NCBI GenBank assembly: GCA_025456385.1
Contig: JALOKS010000023.1
Span: forward strand, 1-15,416
DNA: 15,416 nucleotides
Origin: Thermoanaerobaculales bacterium
GTDB lineage: Bacteria > Acidobacteriota > Thermoanaerobaculia > Thermoanaerobaculales > Sulfomarinibacteraceae
Direction: 5' to 3'
Shown here: positions 1 to 7,813 of the stretch, one piece after another
How positions within the stretch are numbered: position 1 is the first letter of the stretch
Layout: each line of letters begins with the position of its first letter
Notes under the pieces: generated by a model
The model's input: the letters and a program-made list of their open reading frames with translations, nothing else
Databases searched by the model: none
Told to the model about the DNA's origin: nothing
Position numbers and translations under genes: made by a program

Positions 1-99
1 CTGATCACGCCGATCGCGATGGAGAAGGGTCTGCGCTTCGCCATTCGCGAGGGCGGCCGCACCGTCGGCGCAGGCTCCATCACCGACATCCTGGAGTAG
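1..99 (+). CDS. tuf: Elongation factor Tu, C-terminal end only (partial)
   Basis: The first 32 codons, closed by TAG at 97-99, encode the end of EF-Tu, the GTPase that brings aminoacyl-tRNA to the ribosome. The recognisable part is the last strand region of the C-terminal beta-barrel: residues GLRFAIREGGRTVGAG are the near-invariant EF-Tu ending, followed by a short S-I-T-D-I-L-E tail. The start lies left of the window, so length and GTPase domain cannot be judged. The stop is only 3 nt from the rpsJ start and the last codons contain the rpsJ ribosome binding site, so the str and S10 clusters are probably one transcript. Whether a second tuf copy exists cannot be seen. Confidence 0.95.
   Translation: MITPIAMEKGLRFAIREGGRTVGAGSITDILE
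93..96 (+). promoter_or_regulatory. rpsJ ribosome binding site inside the tuf end
   Basis: GGAG lies in the last sense codons of tuf, 6 nt before the rpsJ ATG. It supports the rpsJ start at 103 and shows that there is no separate leader between tuf and rpsJ. Confidence 0.7.
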
Positions 100-102
100 A
101 CG

Positions 103-423
<321 letters not shown>

Positions 424-427
424 AGCG

Positions 428-1054
428 ATGGTACGCGGCATTCTCGGCAAAAAGGTCGGCATGACCCAGATCTTCGACGATCAGGGCCGGGCGATCCCGG
501 TGACCATCGTCGAGGCCGGGCCGTGCGTCATCGTGCAGCGCAAGTCCTTCGCGGCAGACGGCTACGAGGCGGTGCAGATCGGGCTCGTCGAGCGGCGCCC
601 GCGGCGCGGCGTGCCGAAGGCGATCAACGGCCACTTCGCGGCGGCCGGCGTTCCGCCGACCCGCTATCTGGCGGAGGTGCCGGTGGACTCGGGCGACGAT
701 CCCAAGCCCGGGGACGCGGTCCTCGCGGACATCTTCGCGGCCGCGGACACGGTTCACGTGGTCGGCCGCTCCAAGGGCCGCGGTTTCCAGGGCGTGATCA
801 AGCGCCACGGCTTCCACGGCGGGCGCGCGACCCACGGCTCGATGTTCCACCGCGCACCGGGCGGCATCGGCGCGTCCGCGGACCCGTCCCGGGTCTACCC
901 GGGCGCCGGCATGCCGGGCCAGACCGGCAACAAGCGGATCACCGTCAAGAACGCGACGATCGTCAAGGTCGATGCGGAGCGCAACCTGCTCTTCCTCAAG
1001 GGCGGCGTGCCCGGCGCCCGCAACAGCTACGTGCGCATCGTCAAGGCGTCCTGA
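428..1054 (+). CDS. rplC: 50S ribosomal protein L3 (uL3)
   Basis: A 208-residue L3, normal for the family. L3 binds the 3' domain of 23S rRNA early in assembly and its long loop reaches the peptidyl transferase centre. The N-terminus GILGKKVGMTQIF (4-16) is diagnostic. The loop region 113-167 has the expected GRSKGRGFQGVIKRH and GSMFHRAPGGIG motifs. Gln165, in a PGQTGN context, matches the glutamine that PrmB methylates in E. coli L3; whether it is modified here is unknown. A GAGGTGA SD overlaps the rpsJ stop and fixes the ATG at 428. It is the second gene of the S10 cluster. Confidence 0.98.
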   Translation: MVRGILGKKVGMTQIFDDQGRAIPVTIVEAGPCVIVQRKSFAADGYEAVQIGLVERRPRRGVPKAINGHFAAAGVPPTRYLAEVPVDSGDDPKPGDAVLADIFAAADTVHVVGRSKGRGFQGVIKRHGFHGGRATHGSMFHRAPGGIGASADPSRVYPGAGMPGQTGNKRITVKNATIVKVDAERNLLFLKGGVPGARNSYVRIVKAS

Positions 1055-1070
1055 GGGGATGGGTGGTGTC

Positions 1071-1694
1071 ATGAAGGTCGAAGTCAAGAACTGGGAGAAC
1101 GAGGTGGTCGGGTCCATCGACCTCCCGGAGGCGGTGTTCGGCCGCAAGGTCAAGCAGCACCTCGTGTGGGAGGTGGTGCGCGCGCATCTCGCCAGCCTGC
1201 GGCGCGGCACCCACAAAACCAAGGAGCGCTCCGAGGTCACGGGCACCCGGACCAAGCCCTGGAAGCAGAAGCACACCGGCCGCGCCCGCGCCGGCGGCCG
1301 GCAGTCGCCGCTGTGGCGCTCGGGCGGCACGGTCTTCGGACCGCGCCCGCGCTCGTACGTGCAGAAGGTCAACAAGAAGGCCCGGCGAGCCGCCCTGAGC
1401 GGCGTGCTGTCCCAGCGCCTCGCGCAGGGGCGCCTGCTGGTGTTGAGCTCGCTCGAGCTCGAGGGGCCGCGCACCAAGGACTTCATGGCCCGGCTCGCGA
1501 ACCTCGGAGTCGGCGGCGACAAGGTGCTTCTGGTTGACGGCCTCGAGAACCTCAACCTGCACCTCGCGAGCCGCAACCGCCCCGAGGTGAAGATGCTCGA
1601 CGCCGGCTCGCTGAACGCCTACGAGGTCCTCAAGCACAACTGGATCGTGGCCTCCGAACCGGCCGTGCGGTCGATCGCGGAGGTGCTGTCATGA
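1071..1694 (+). CDS. rplD: 50S ribosomal protein L4 (uL4)
   Basis: From ATG 1071 this is a 207-residue L4, the usual length. L4 binds 23S rRNA domain I, and its extended loop (about residues 46-92) lines the exit-tunnel constriction with L22. The loop motif TKPWKQKHTGRARAG (61-75) is clear, but His68 occupies the position that is normally Gly (E. coli Gly64). An in-frame ATG at 1059 would add M-G-G-V, but its SD would touch the start codon, whereas GAGGGG at 1053-1058 lies 12 nt from 1071; I prefer 1071. In E. coli L4 represses its operon through an S10 leader. No such leader space exists here. It overlaps rplW by 4 nt. Confidence 0.96.
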   Translation: MKVEVKNWENEVVGSIDLPEAVFGRKVKQHLVWEVVRAHLASLRRGTHKTKERSEVTGTRTKPWKQKHTGRARAGGRQSPLWRSGGTVFGPRPRSYVQKVNKKARRAALSGVLSQRLAQGRLLVLSSLELEGPRTKDFMARLANLGVGGDKVLLVDGLENLNLHLASRNRPEVKMLDAGSLNAYEVLKHNWIVASEPAVRSIAEVLS

Positions 1695-1984
1695 AGGCGC
1701 GCGAGATCATCCTCAGGCCGGTCATCACCGAGAAGACGACCGTGATGCAGGAGCGCGAGAACACCGTCTGCTTCGAGGTCGACCGCCGCGCCAACAAGAT
1801 CCAGGTCCGCAAGGCGGTCGAGGAGCTGTTCGACGTCAAGGTGACCGAGGTCCACATCGTCAACCGCCGGGGCAAGCCGGTCCTGCGCTACGGGCGCACC
1901 GTCAACCACCGGCCGGCGATCCGCAAGGCCTACGTGAAACTGGCGAAGGGCTCGAAGACGCTCGAGTTCTTCGAGGGAATCTGA
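1691..1984 (+). CDS. rplW: 50S ribosomal protein L23 (uL23)
   Basis: A 97-residue L23, normal size. L23 sits at the tunnel exit, where it docks trigger factor and SRP. The N-terminal ILRPVITEKT (7-16) and the following pattern through AVEELFDVKVTEVHIVN (42-58) are typical. The loop at about 58-75 is short and basic, as in the standard bacterial form. The start ATG overlaps the rplD stop (ATGA) and has a strong GGAGGTG SD at 1679-1685, indicating translational coupling to L4. The gap to rplB is 10 nt. Confidence 0.97.
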   Translation: MKAREIILRPVITEKTTVMQERENTVCFEVDRRANKIQVRKAVEELFDVKVTEVHIVNRRGKPVLRYGRTVNHRPAIRKAYVKLAKGSKTLEFFEGI

Positions 1985-1994
1985 GGAGTTCGAG

Positions 1995-2819
<825 letters not shown>

Positions 2820-2828
2820 GGAGGGGGA

Positions 2829-3107
2829 ATGGCACGCTCTATCCGCAAGGGTCCCTTCATGGATGAGCACCTGGCCGCCAAGATCGAGCAGGCTTCCGGT
2901 GTCAGCGACCGCCGCGTCATCAAGACCTGGTCGCGGCGCTCGACCGTGACTCCGCTGATGGTGGGCCTGACGATCGCGGTTCACAACGGTCACAAGTTCG
3001 TGCCGGTGTTCGTCACCGAGAACATGGTCGGTCACAAGCTCGGCGAGTTCGCCCCGACCCGCACCTTCCGCGGCCACTCGGGCAAGAAGGAAAAGGGCGC
3101 ACGCTGA
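2829..3107 (+). CDS. rpsS: 30S ribosomal protein S19 (uS19)
   Basis: A 92-residue S19 of standard length. It lies in the 30S head with S13 and contacts 16S rRNA and the A-site region. The RSIRKGPFMD motif (3-12) and VGHKLGEFAPTRTF (67-80) are family signatures, followed by the short lysine-rich C-terminal tail. The ATG at 2829 follows a GAGGAGGGGG purine block and gives the expected M-A-R-S start. It sits in the conserved rplB-rpsS-rplV order with 7-9 nt gaps. Confidence 0.98.
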   Translation: MARSIRKGPFMDEHLAAKIEQASGVSDRRVIKTWSRRSTVTPLMVGLTIAVHNGHKFVPVFVTENMVGHKLGEFAPTRTFRGHSGKKEKGAR

Positions 3108-3114
3108 GGGGGGC

Positions 3115-3462
3115 ATGATGGAATCACGAGCTCAACTCCGCTACTATCGCTCGTCGCCGCAGAAGGTGCGGCTGGTTGCCGATCTGGTCCGCGGCCAGGC
3201 CGTGGAGCCGGCGCTCACCACCTTGCAGCTCAGCTCGAAGTACGCGGCGAAGGACGTCGCGAAGCTGGTGAAGTCGGCGCTGGCGAACCTCGAGCAGGCA
3301 CAGCCGGGAGTCGATGTGGACCGCGTCTACATCGGCCGCATCATGGTCGACGACGGGCCGCGGCTGCGGCGCGGCCGGCCGGCCTCGAAGTGGGTGCGGA
3401 TGCACCGCATCTACAAGCGGATGTGCCACGTCACCGTCGAGCTGGCCGTCAAGGACGCGTAG
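3115..3462 (+). CDS. rplV: 50S ribosomal protein L22 (uL22)
   Basis: A 115-residue L22 (family about 110-120). It contacts all 23S domains and sends a beta-hairpin into the exit tunnel opposite L4. The globular part is normal, with SPQKVRLVADLVRG (14-27) diagnostic. The hairpin (about 81-105) begins DGPRLRRGRP, but its tip reads A-S-K-W-V-R-M-H-R where most bacteria have a small R/G/A-rich tip such as RAxGRA; relative to E. coli there also seems to be one extra residue. Two adjacent ATGs (3115, 3118) could both serve. An AGGGGGG-like SD overlaps the rpsS end. Confidence 0.96.
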   Translation: MMESRAQLRYYRSSPQKVRLVADLVRGQAVEPALTTLQLSSKYAAKDVAKLVKSALANLEQAQPGVDVDRVYIGRIMVDDGPRLRRGRPASKWVRMHRIYKRMCHVTVELAVKDA

Positions 3463-3471
3463 GGAGGAACT

Positions 3472-4125
3472 GTGGGACAGAAGACTCACCCGTACGGATT
3501 CCGCCTCGGTTACAACAACACCTGGCGGTCGCGCTGGTTCGCCGACGGCAAGAACTACGCGAATCTCCTGCACGAGGACCTGCAGCTGCGGCAGGAGCTC
3601 CTGGTCCGGCTCGAGAACGCGGCGGTGAGTGCGGTCGACATCGAGCGCACCGCCTCGAAGCTGCGCGTCAACATCCTCTCGGGCCGCCCCGGCATCATCA
3701 TCGGCCGCAAGGGCGCCGAGGTCGACAAGCTCCGCGACGATCTGATGCGCCGCTACGGGCAGGACATCCACATCAACATCCAGGAGATCCAGCGTCCCGA
3801 GATCGACGCCCACCTGATCGCGGCCAACGTGGCGCGCCAGCTCGAGCGCCGCATCGCCTTCCGGCGCGCCATGCGCCGGGCGATCGAGAACGCCCTGCGC
3901 TTCGGCGCCCAGGGCATCAAGATCCGCTGCGCGGGCCGCCTCAACGGCGCCGAGATCGCGCGCTCGGAGTGGTACCAGCAGGGTCGCCTGCCGCTGCACA
4001 CCCTGAAGGCGGACATCGACTACGGGTTCAAGACCGCTCAAACCACCTACGGCGTGATCGGTGTCAAGGTCTGGGTCTACCGCGGCGAACGCCACCGCGC
4101 TCGCGGGCCGCGGCCGCGTCTGTAA
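3472..4125 (+). CDS. rpsC: 30S ribosomal protein S3 (uS3)
   Basis: A 217-residue S3, at the shorter end of the bacterial range (about 206-240). It sits at the mRNA entry site and helps unwind structured mRNA. GQKTHPYGFRLG (2-13) is the invariant N-terminus. A type II KH domain contains the GXXG loop GRKG (78-81). The cluster of arginines at 131-136 matches the helicase-site basic patch. The C-terminal domain ends TTYGVIGVKVWVYRGE (191-206) with a short basic tail. The start is GTG at 3472 with SD AGGGAGG just upstream, overlapping the rplV stop region. Confidence 0.97.
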   Translation: MGQKTHPYGFRLGYNNTWRSRWFADGKNYANLLHEDLQLRQELLVRLENAAVSAVDIERTASKLRVNILSGRPGIIIGRKGAEVDKLRDDLMRRYGQDIHINIQEIQRPEIDAHLIAANVARQLERRIAFRRAMRRAIENALRFGAQGIKIRCAGRLNGAEIARSEWYQQGRLPLHTLKADIDYGFKTAQTTYGVIGVKVWVYRGERHRARGPRPRL

Positions 4126-4136
4126 GGAGTCGTCCC

Positions 4137-4553
4137 ATGTTGATGCCGAAGAAGGTCAAGTACAGAAAGCAGCAGCGGGGCAAGAACCGCGGCGTCGCCG
4201 AGCGTGGGGCGAAGGTCGCGTTCGGTGACTACGGCCTGCAGGCCGTGGAGCGCGGCTGGGTCACCGCGCGGCAGATCGAGGCCGCCCGTATCGCGATGAC
4301 CCGCCACGTCAAGCGCGGCGGCAAGATCTGGATCCGGGTCTTCCCCGACAAGCCGGTGACCAAGAAGCCCCTCGAGACCCGCATGGGCAAGGGCAAGGGC
4401 AATCCCGAGGAGTGGGTGGCGGTGGTCAAGCCCGCCCGCATCCTCTACGAGATGGAAGGCGTCACCGAGGACATCGCGCGCGAGGCGATGCGCCTGGCCG
4501 CGCACAAGCTGCCGATCAAGACCCGATTCGTGAGCAGGAAAGAACAGCTATGA
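4137..4553 (+). CDS. rplP: 50S ribosomal protein L16 (uL16)
   Basis: From ATG 4137 this is a 138-residue L16, the normal length. It helps position tRNA in the A and P sites and completes late 50S assembly. The start MLMPKKVKYRKQ matches the family pattern MLxPKxxKxRK, which favours 4137 over the ATG at 4143. Other signatures are RHVKRGGKIWIRVFPDKP (56-73) and RMGKGKGNPEEWVAVVKP (82-99). Arg82 aligns with the arginine hydroxylated in E. coli L16 (Arg81); modification here is unknown. The stop overlaps the rpmC start by 4 nt. Confidence 0.97.
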   Translation: MLMPKKVKYRKQQRGKNRGVAERGAKVAFGDYGLQAVERGWVTARQIEAARIAMTRHVKRGGKIWIRVFPDKPVTKKPLETRMGKGKGNPEEWVAVVKPARILYEMEGVTEDIAREAMRLAAHKLPIKTRFVSRKEQL

Positions 4554-4753
4554 AGGCGAAGGAAATCCGCGACCGGTCCGATGACGAGCTCCGCAAGGCG
4601 CTCGGCGATCTCGAGGAGCAGCTGTTCAAGCTGCGCTTCCAGAAATCCACGGGGCAGATCGAAAACCCCGTCAAGATCCGCGAGGTTCGCAAGGACATCG
4701 CCCGGGTGCTGACGGTCATCAACGAGCGTCAGACCGAAGGGGGTTCTCGATGA
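4550..4753 (+). CDS. rpmC: 50S ribosomal protein L29 (uL29)
   Basis: A 67-residue L29, a two-helix protein next to L23 at the tunnel exit. The first helix runs about 3-33 (MKAKEIRDRSDDEL then LEEQLFKLRFQ), and the LRFQKSTGQIENP stretch (28-40) with the following KIREVRKDIARV (42-53) is diagnostic. Both ends are tightly coupled: ATGA overlaps with rplP upstream and rpsQ downstream. A longer in-frame reading from 4412 would run through L16 in another frame and is not credible. Small, but conserved in sequence and position. Confidence 0.96.
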   Translation: MKAKEIRDRSDDELRKALGDLEEQLFKLRFQKSTGQIENPVKIREVRKDIARVLTVINERQTEGGSR

Positions 4754-5013
4754 GCGACGCCACGGCTCGACACAAGACAACGAAGGTCGGTCTCGTGACC
4801 TCGAATGCCGCCGACAAGTCGGTGGTGGTGAAGGTCGAGAACCTGGTGATGCATCCGTTGTACCAGAAGTTCGTGCGCACGACCTCGAAGTTCATGGCGC
4901 ACGATGAGGAGAACGCCTGCAACGAGGGCGACCGGGTGCTCATCGAGGAGTGCCGGCCGCTCTCCCGCCGCAAGCGCTGGCGGGTCCGCAAGATCATCGA
5001 GCGGGCGCAGTAG
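4750..5013 (+). CDS. rpsQ: 30S ribosomal protein S17 (uS17)
   Basis: An 87-residue S17, an OB-fold primary binder of the 5' domain of 16S rRNA. The start of the fold (KVGLVTSNAADKSVVVKVE, 12-30) and the RPLSRRKRWRV signature near the C-terminus (69-79) identify it. Cys57 in the HDEENACNEGD segment (51-61) lies where many bacteria have HDE...C.VGD. The start overlaps the rpmC stop (ATGA). The 15 nt gap to rplN marks the usual S10/spc boundary, with no promoter-like sequence there, so transcription probably continues through. Confidence 0.97.
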   Translation: MSDATARHKTTKVGLVTSNAADKSVVVKVENLVMHPLYQKFVRTTSKFMAHDEENACNEGDRVLIEECRPLSRRKRWRVRKIIERAQ

Positions 5014-5028
5014 GCCGAGGGGGACGCG

Positions 5029-5400
5029 ATGATCCAGATGGGAACCATGCTGACGGTCGCCGACAACTCCGGCGCGCGCAAGCTGCAGGCGATCCGCCAG
5101 CTCGGCGGGTCCTCGGCGCCGCGCTACGCCGGGCTCGGCGACATCGTGGTGTGCTCGGTCAAGGAGGCGGCGCCGGAGTCCGACATCAAGAAGGGCACGG
5201 TGGTCAAGGCGGTGGTGGTGAGGACGACCTCGAGGTCCCGCCGGCGCGACGGCTCGTACATCCGCTTCGACGAGAACGCGGCCGTCCTGGTGAACGCCGA
5301 GCGCGACCCCATCGGCACCCGCGTCTTCGGCCCCGTAGCGAGGGAGCTGCGCGAGAAGCGGTTCATGAAGATCGTCTCGCTGGCCCCCGAGGTCATTTAG
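5029..5400 (+). CDS. rplN: 50S ribosomal protein L14 (uL14)
   Basis: A 123-residue L14, the near-universal length. It lies at the subunit interface with L19 and contributes to an intersubunit bridge; the anti-association factor RsfS binds it in the bacteria studied. MIQMGTMLTVADNSGARK (1-18) is the expected N-terminus, and the KKGTVVKAVVVRT stretch and the FGPVARELREKRFMKIVSLAPEVI region complete the fold. The start at 5029 is preceded by a GAGGGGGACGCG purine-rich SD. It opens the spc cluster. Confidence 0.98.
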   Translation: MIQMGTMLTVADNSGARKLQAIRQLGGSSAPRYAGLGDIVVCSVKEAAPESDIKKGTVVKAVVVRTTSRSRRRDGSYIRFDENAAVLVNAERDPIGTRVFGPVARELREKRFMKIVSLAPEVI

Positions 5401-5409
5401 GAGCGCACG

Positions 5410-5727
5410 ATGAAGATCAAGAAGGGTGACACGGTCGAGGTCATCGCCGGCAAGGACAGCGGCAAGCGCGGCCGCGTGCTTGTCATCGACAGGGACCGCG
5501 AGCGGGTGGTGATCGAGGGTGTGAACATGATCAAGCGTCACACCCGGCCCAACCCGCAGCGCAACGTCAAGGGTGGGATCGTGGAGCGCGAGGCCCCGAT
5601 TCACGTCTCCAACGTGATGGTGGTGTCGCCTGACAGCGGCCAGCGCTCCCGCATCGGCAAGAAGATTCTCGACGACGGACGGAGGGTCCGCGTCGCCAAG
5701 GTCGACGGCGCGATTCTCGACCGTTAG
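5410..5727 (+). CDS. rplX: 50S ribosomal protein L24 (uL24)
   Basis: A 105-residue L24, standard. It is an assembly initiator that binds the 5' domain of 23S rRNA. The N-terminal KOW motif is clear: KKGDTVEVIAGKDSGKRGRV lies at residues 4-23 with the GKDSGKRG turn at 14-21. NMIKRHTRPNPQ (39-50) and GGIVEREAPIHVSNVM follow as expected. It has no cysteines, so none of the zinc-ribbon features seen in some L24 proteins. SD GGAG overlaps the rplN stop; it is separated from rplE by 8 nt. Confidence 0.97.
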   Translation: MKIKKGDTVEVIAGKDSGKRGRVLVIDRDRERVVIEGVNMIKRHTRPNPQRNVKGGIVEREAPIHVSNVMVVSPDSGQRSRIGKKILDDGRRVRVAKVDGAILDR

Positions 5728-5735
5728 GAGGGACG

Positions 5736-6278
5736 ATGGCGCGCTTGCAGGAGAAGTACAGTCAGGAGGTCTTCCCGAACCTCAAGAAGGAGTTCGGGCT
5801 GACCAACCCCATGCAGGTGCCGAGGATCACGAAGATCACCTGCAACATCGGAGTCGGCGAGGCGAGCCGCAACGCGAAGGTGCTCGACGTCGCCATGGAG
5901 CAGCTCGCGAACATCACCGGCCAGAAGCCGGAGGTGCGGCGGGCCCGCAAGTCGATCGCCAACTTCAAGCTGCGCGAGGGCATGCCGGTCGGGGCGAGGG
6001 TGACGCTGCGCCGCGAGCGGATGTACGAGTTCCTCGACCGCCTGATCTCGATCGGCCTGCCCCGGGTGCGCGACTTCCGCGGCGTGTCGCCGAACGCCTT
6101 CGACGGCCGCGGCAACTTCACGCTCGGCATCCGCGACATCCTGGTGTTCCCCGAGGTCGACTACCAGAAGCTCGAGAGCACGATGGGCATGAACATCACC
6201 ATCACCACGACGGCCCCCACCGACGACCAGGCGCGCGCGCTGCTCGCCGGCATGGGCATGCCGTTCAAGAGCCGTTAG
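5736..6278 (+). CDS. rplE: 50S ribosomal protein L5 (uL5)
   Basis: A 180-residue L5, normal. It binds 5S rRNA in the central protuberance and touches P-site tRNA and S13. Diagnostic segments are NIGVGEASRN (37-46), RKSIANFKLREGMPVG (71-86), FRGVSPNAFDGRGNF (114-128) and GMNITITTTA (151-160). In E. coli S8 represses the spc operon through a hairpin at the rplE start. Here the gap to rplX is 8 nt and I could not recognise an S8 target. A strong AGGAGGG SD at 5726-5732 overlaps the rplX stop. Confidence 0.98.
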   Translation: MARLQEKYSQEVFPNLKKEFGLTNPMQVPRITKITCNIGVGEASRNAKVLDVAMEQLANITGQKPEVRRARKSIANFKLREGMPVGARVTLRRERMYEFLDRLISIGLPRVRDFRGVSPNAFDGRGNFTLGIRDILVFPEVDYQKLESTMGMNITITTTAPTDDQARALLAGMGMPFKSR

Positions 6279-6286
6279 GAGGCGAC

Positions 6287-6472
6287 GTGGCACGCAAGGC
6301 AATGATCGCGAAGAGCCAGAGGAAGCCGAAGTTCCGGGTCCGTCAGCGCAATCGCTGCCGGGCGTGCGGCCGCCCGCGGGGCTACATGCGCAAGTTCCAG
6401 CTGTGCCGGTTGTGCTTCCGCAAGCTGGCCCTCGAGGGTTTCCTCCCCGGGGTGACCAAGGCGAGCTGGTGA
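6287..6472 (+). CDS. rpsN: 30S ribosomal protein S14, zinc-binding short form (uS14)
   Basis: A 61-residue S14 of the short, type Z class. It is part of the 30S head near S3 and S10. The zinc ribbon is complete: Cys24 and Cys27 (CRAC), Cys40 and Cys43 (CRLC). The C-terminus GFLPGVTKASW (51-61) is the standard ending. The start is GTG at 6287 with SD TAGGAGG overlapping the rplE stop, giving the normal M-A-R-K opening. Many bacteria hold a second, cysteine-free S14 elsewhere for zinc shortage; whether that is so here cannot be seen. Confidence 0.97.
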   Translation: MARKAMIAKSQRKPKFRVRQRNRCRACGRPRGYMRKFQLCRLCFRKLALEGFLPGVTKASW

Positions 6473-6482
6473 GGGGTGAAGC

Positions 6483-6881
6483 ATGAGCATGACTGATCCG
6501 ATTTCCGACCTGCTGACGCGGATCCGCAACGCCACGACGGTCCGTCACGACCGGACCGACGTGCCCGCGTCGAAGATGAAGCTCGAGGTGGCGAAGATCC
6601 TCAAGCAGGAAGGCTTCATCCGCACCTTCAAGGTGATCGAGGAGGGCCCGCAGGGCATGATCCGGATCTACCTCAAGTACGCGGAGGACGGCGAGCCCGT
6701 GATCCACGGCTTGAAGAGGGTGTCGCGGCCGGGCTGCCGCATCTACCGAGGAGTCGACGATCTGCCGCGGGTCCAGAACGGGCTCGGGGTGGCCGTGATC
6801 TCGACCAACCGGGGCGTTCTCACCGACGAGCAGGCGCGCGGCCTGCGCGTTGGCGGTGAGGTCCTGTGTGAGATCTGGTAG
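6483..6881 (+). CDS. rpsH: 30S ribosomal protein S8 (uS8)
   Basis: A 132-residue S8. It is a primary binder of the central domain of 16S rRNA and, in E. coli, the translational repressor of the spc operon. DPISDLLTRIRNA (5-17) and the C-terminal STNRGVLTDEQAR (107-119) with GGEVLCEIW (124-132) are signatures. The ATG at 6483 gives the common M-S-M-T-D-P start; the ATG at residue 3 is an alternative. A GAGGGG SD overlaps the rpsN stop. Flanked by rpsN and rplF in the conserved order. Confidence 0.98.
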   Translation: MSMTDPISDLLTRIRNATTVRHDRTDVPASKMKLEVAKILKQEGFIRTFKVIEEGPQGMIRIYLKYAEDGEPVIHGLKRVSRPGCRIYRGVDDLPRVQNGLGVAVISTNRGVLTDEQARGLRVGGEVLCEIW

Positions 6882-6890
6882 GGGGGCGTC

Positions 6891-7430
6891 ATGTCACGGA
6901 TAGGGAAAATGCCGGTTCCGGTGCCGAAGGGCGTCGAGGTCTCGATCGCCGGCGGCGTGGTCCGGGTCAAGGGGCCGAAGGGCCAGCTCGAGGTGGGTCT
7001 GCTGCCGGGCATCTCGGCCGCGGTGGAGGCCGGCGAGCTCAAGATCGCCCGCTCCGACGAGGAGCGCCAGACGCGCTCCGCCCACGGGCTCCTGCGGTCG
7101 CTGCTTTCGAACGCCGCGATCGGGGTCTCGCGGGGCTGGTCGAAGGAGCTCGACATCGTCGGCATCGGCTACCGCGCGGAGAGCAAGGGCCGCAGCGTGC
7201 GCTTCAACCTCGGCTACTCGCACCCCATCGACTTCGATCTGCCCGCGGGCATCGAGGTCGACGTCGACGCGAAGAGCAACCGGGTGACCGTGCGCGGTGT
7301 CGACCGCCAGCAGGTGGGCCAGATCGCAGCCGATATCCGCGCCTTGCGGCCGCCGGAGCCGTACAAGGGCAAGGGCATCCGCTACGCCACCGAGCGGATC
7401 CGCACCAAGGCCGGAAAGCAGGGAGCCTGA
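6891..7430 (+). CDS. rplF: 50S ribosomal protein L6 (uL6)
   Basis: A 179-residue L6, the usual length, made of two similar alpha/beta domains. It binds near the sarcin-ricin loop and the L7/L12 stalk base, close to the factor-binding site. SRIGKMPVPVPKGVEV (2-17) at the start and RPPEPYKGKGIRY (153-165) near the end are diagnostic. The central GYRAESKGRSVRFNLGYSHP stretch begins the second domain. SD TAGGGGGG overlaps the rpsH end. Only 2 nt separate its stop from rplR. Confidence 0.98.
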   Translation: MSRIGKMPVPVPKGVEVSIAGGVVRVKGPKGQLEVGLLPGISAAVEAGELKIARSDEERQTRSAHGLLRSLLSNAAIGVSRGWSKELDIVGIGYRAESKGRSVRFNLGYSHPIDFDLPAGIEVDVDAKSNRVTVRGVDRQQVGQIAADIRALRPPEPYKGKGIRYATERIRTKAGKQGA

Positions 7431-7432
7431 TC

Positions 7433-7801
7433 ATGAGCCGGATGGAAGATCGCAAGCAGCGCCGGGTGCGAATCAAGCGCCGGTACCGTGGCGCCGTTCA
7501 CGGCAGCGCGGAGCGGCCGCGCCTGTCGGTCTATCGCAGCCTTCGCTACGTCTACGCGCAGCTGATCGACGACGACCACGGGGTCACGCTGGTGTCCGCG
7601 TCGACGCTGGAGAAGGCGAGTGCCGGGGACCTCAAGGCCGGGGGCAACCGCGCGGCCGGGAAGCTCCTCGGCAAGCTCATCGCCGAGCGCGCGCGGGAGC
7701 AGGGCCTCGAGGCGGTCGTTTTCGACCGTGCCGGCTTTCAGTACCACGGTGTGATCCAAGCCATCGCCGATGGCGCCCGCGAAGCGGGCCTGAAGTTCTA
7801 G
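7433..7801 (+). CDS. rplR: 50S ribosomal protein L18 (uL18)
   Basis: A 122-residue L18, normal. Together with L5 it brings 5S rRNA into the central protuberance. It starts with a basic N-terminal arm (residues 1-27), then ERPRLSVYRS (27-36) and IYAQ-like YVYAQLIDDD (39-48); the C-terminal VVFDRAGFQYHGVIQAIADGAREAGL matches the family ending. GGGAG at 7421-7425 is the SD for ATG 7433; the downstream ATG at residue 4 lies farther from it. The stop overlaps the purine-rich SD region of rpsE. Confidence 0.97.
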   Translation: MSRMEDRKQRRVRIKRRYRGAVHGSAERPRLSVYRSLRYVYAQLIDDDHGVTLVSASTLEKASAGDLKAGGNRAAGKLLGKLIAERAREQGLEAVVFDRAGFQYHGVIQAIADGAREAGLKF

Positions 7802-7813
7802 GGGTGGGCGACG

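Noticed and set aside
972..1070. Longer L4 starting at 972 or 1059
   Set aside because: The 972 start lies inside rplC in another frame with no family match. ATG 1059 touches its SD; 1071 gives the usual L4 start and length.
5700..5722. Small hairpin (GGTCGA/TCGACC) before rplE as an S8 operator
   Set aside because: It is only 6 bp with an 11-nt loop inside the L24 coding end, and I could not see the S8-binding core; likely chance in GC-rich DNA.
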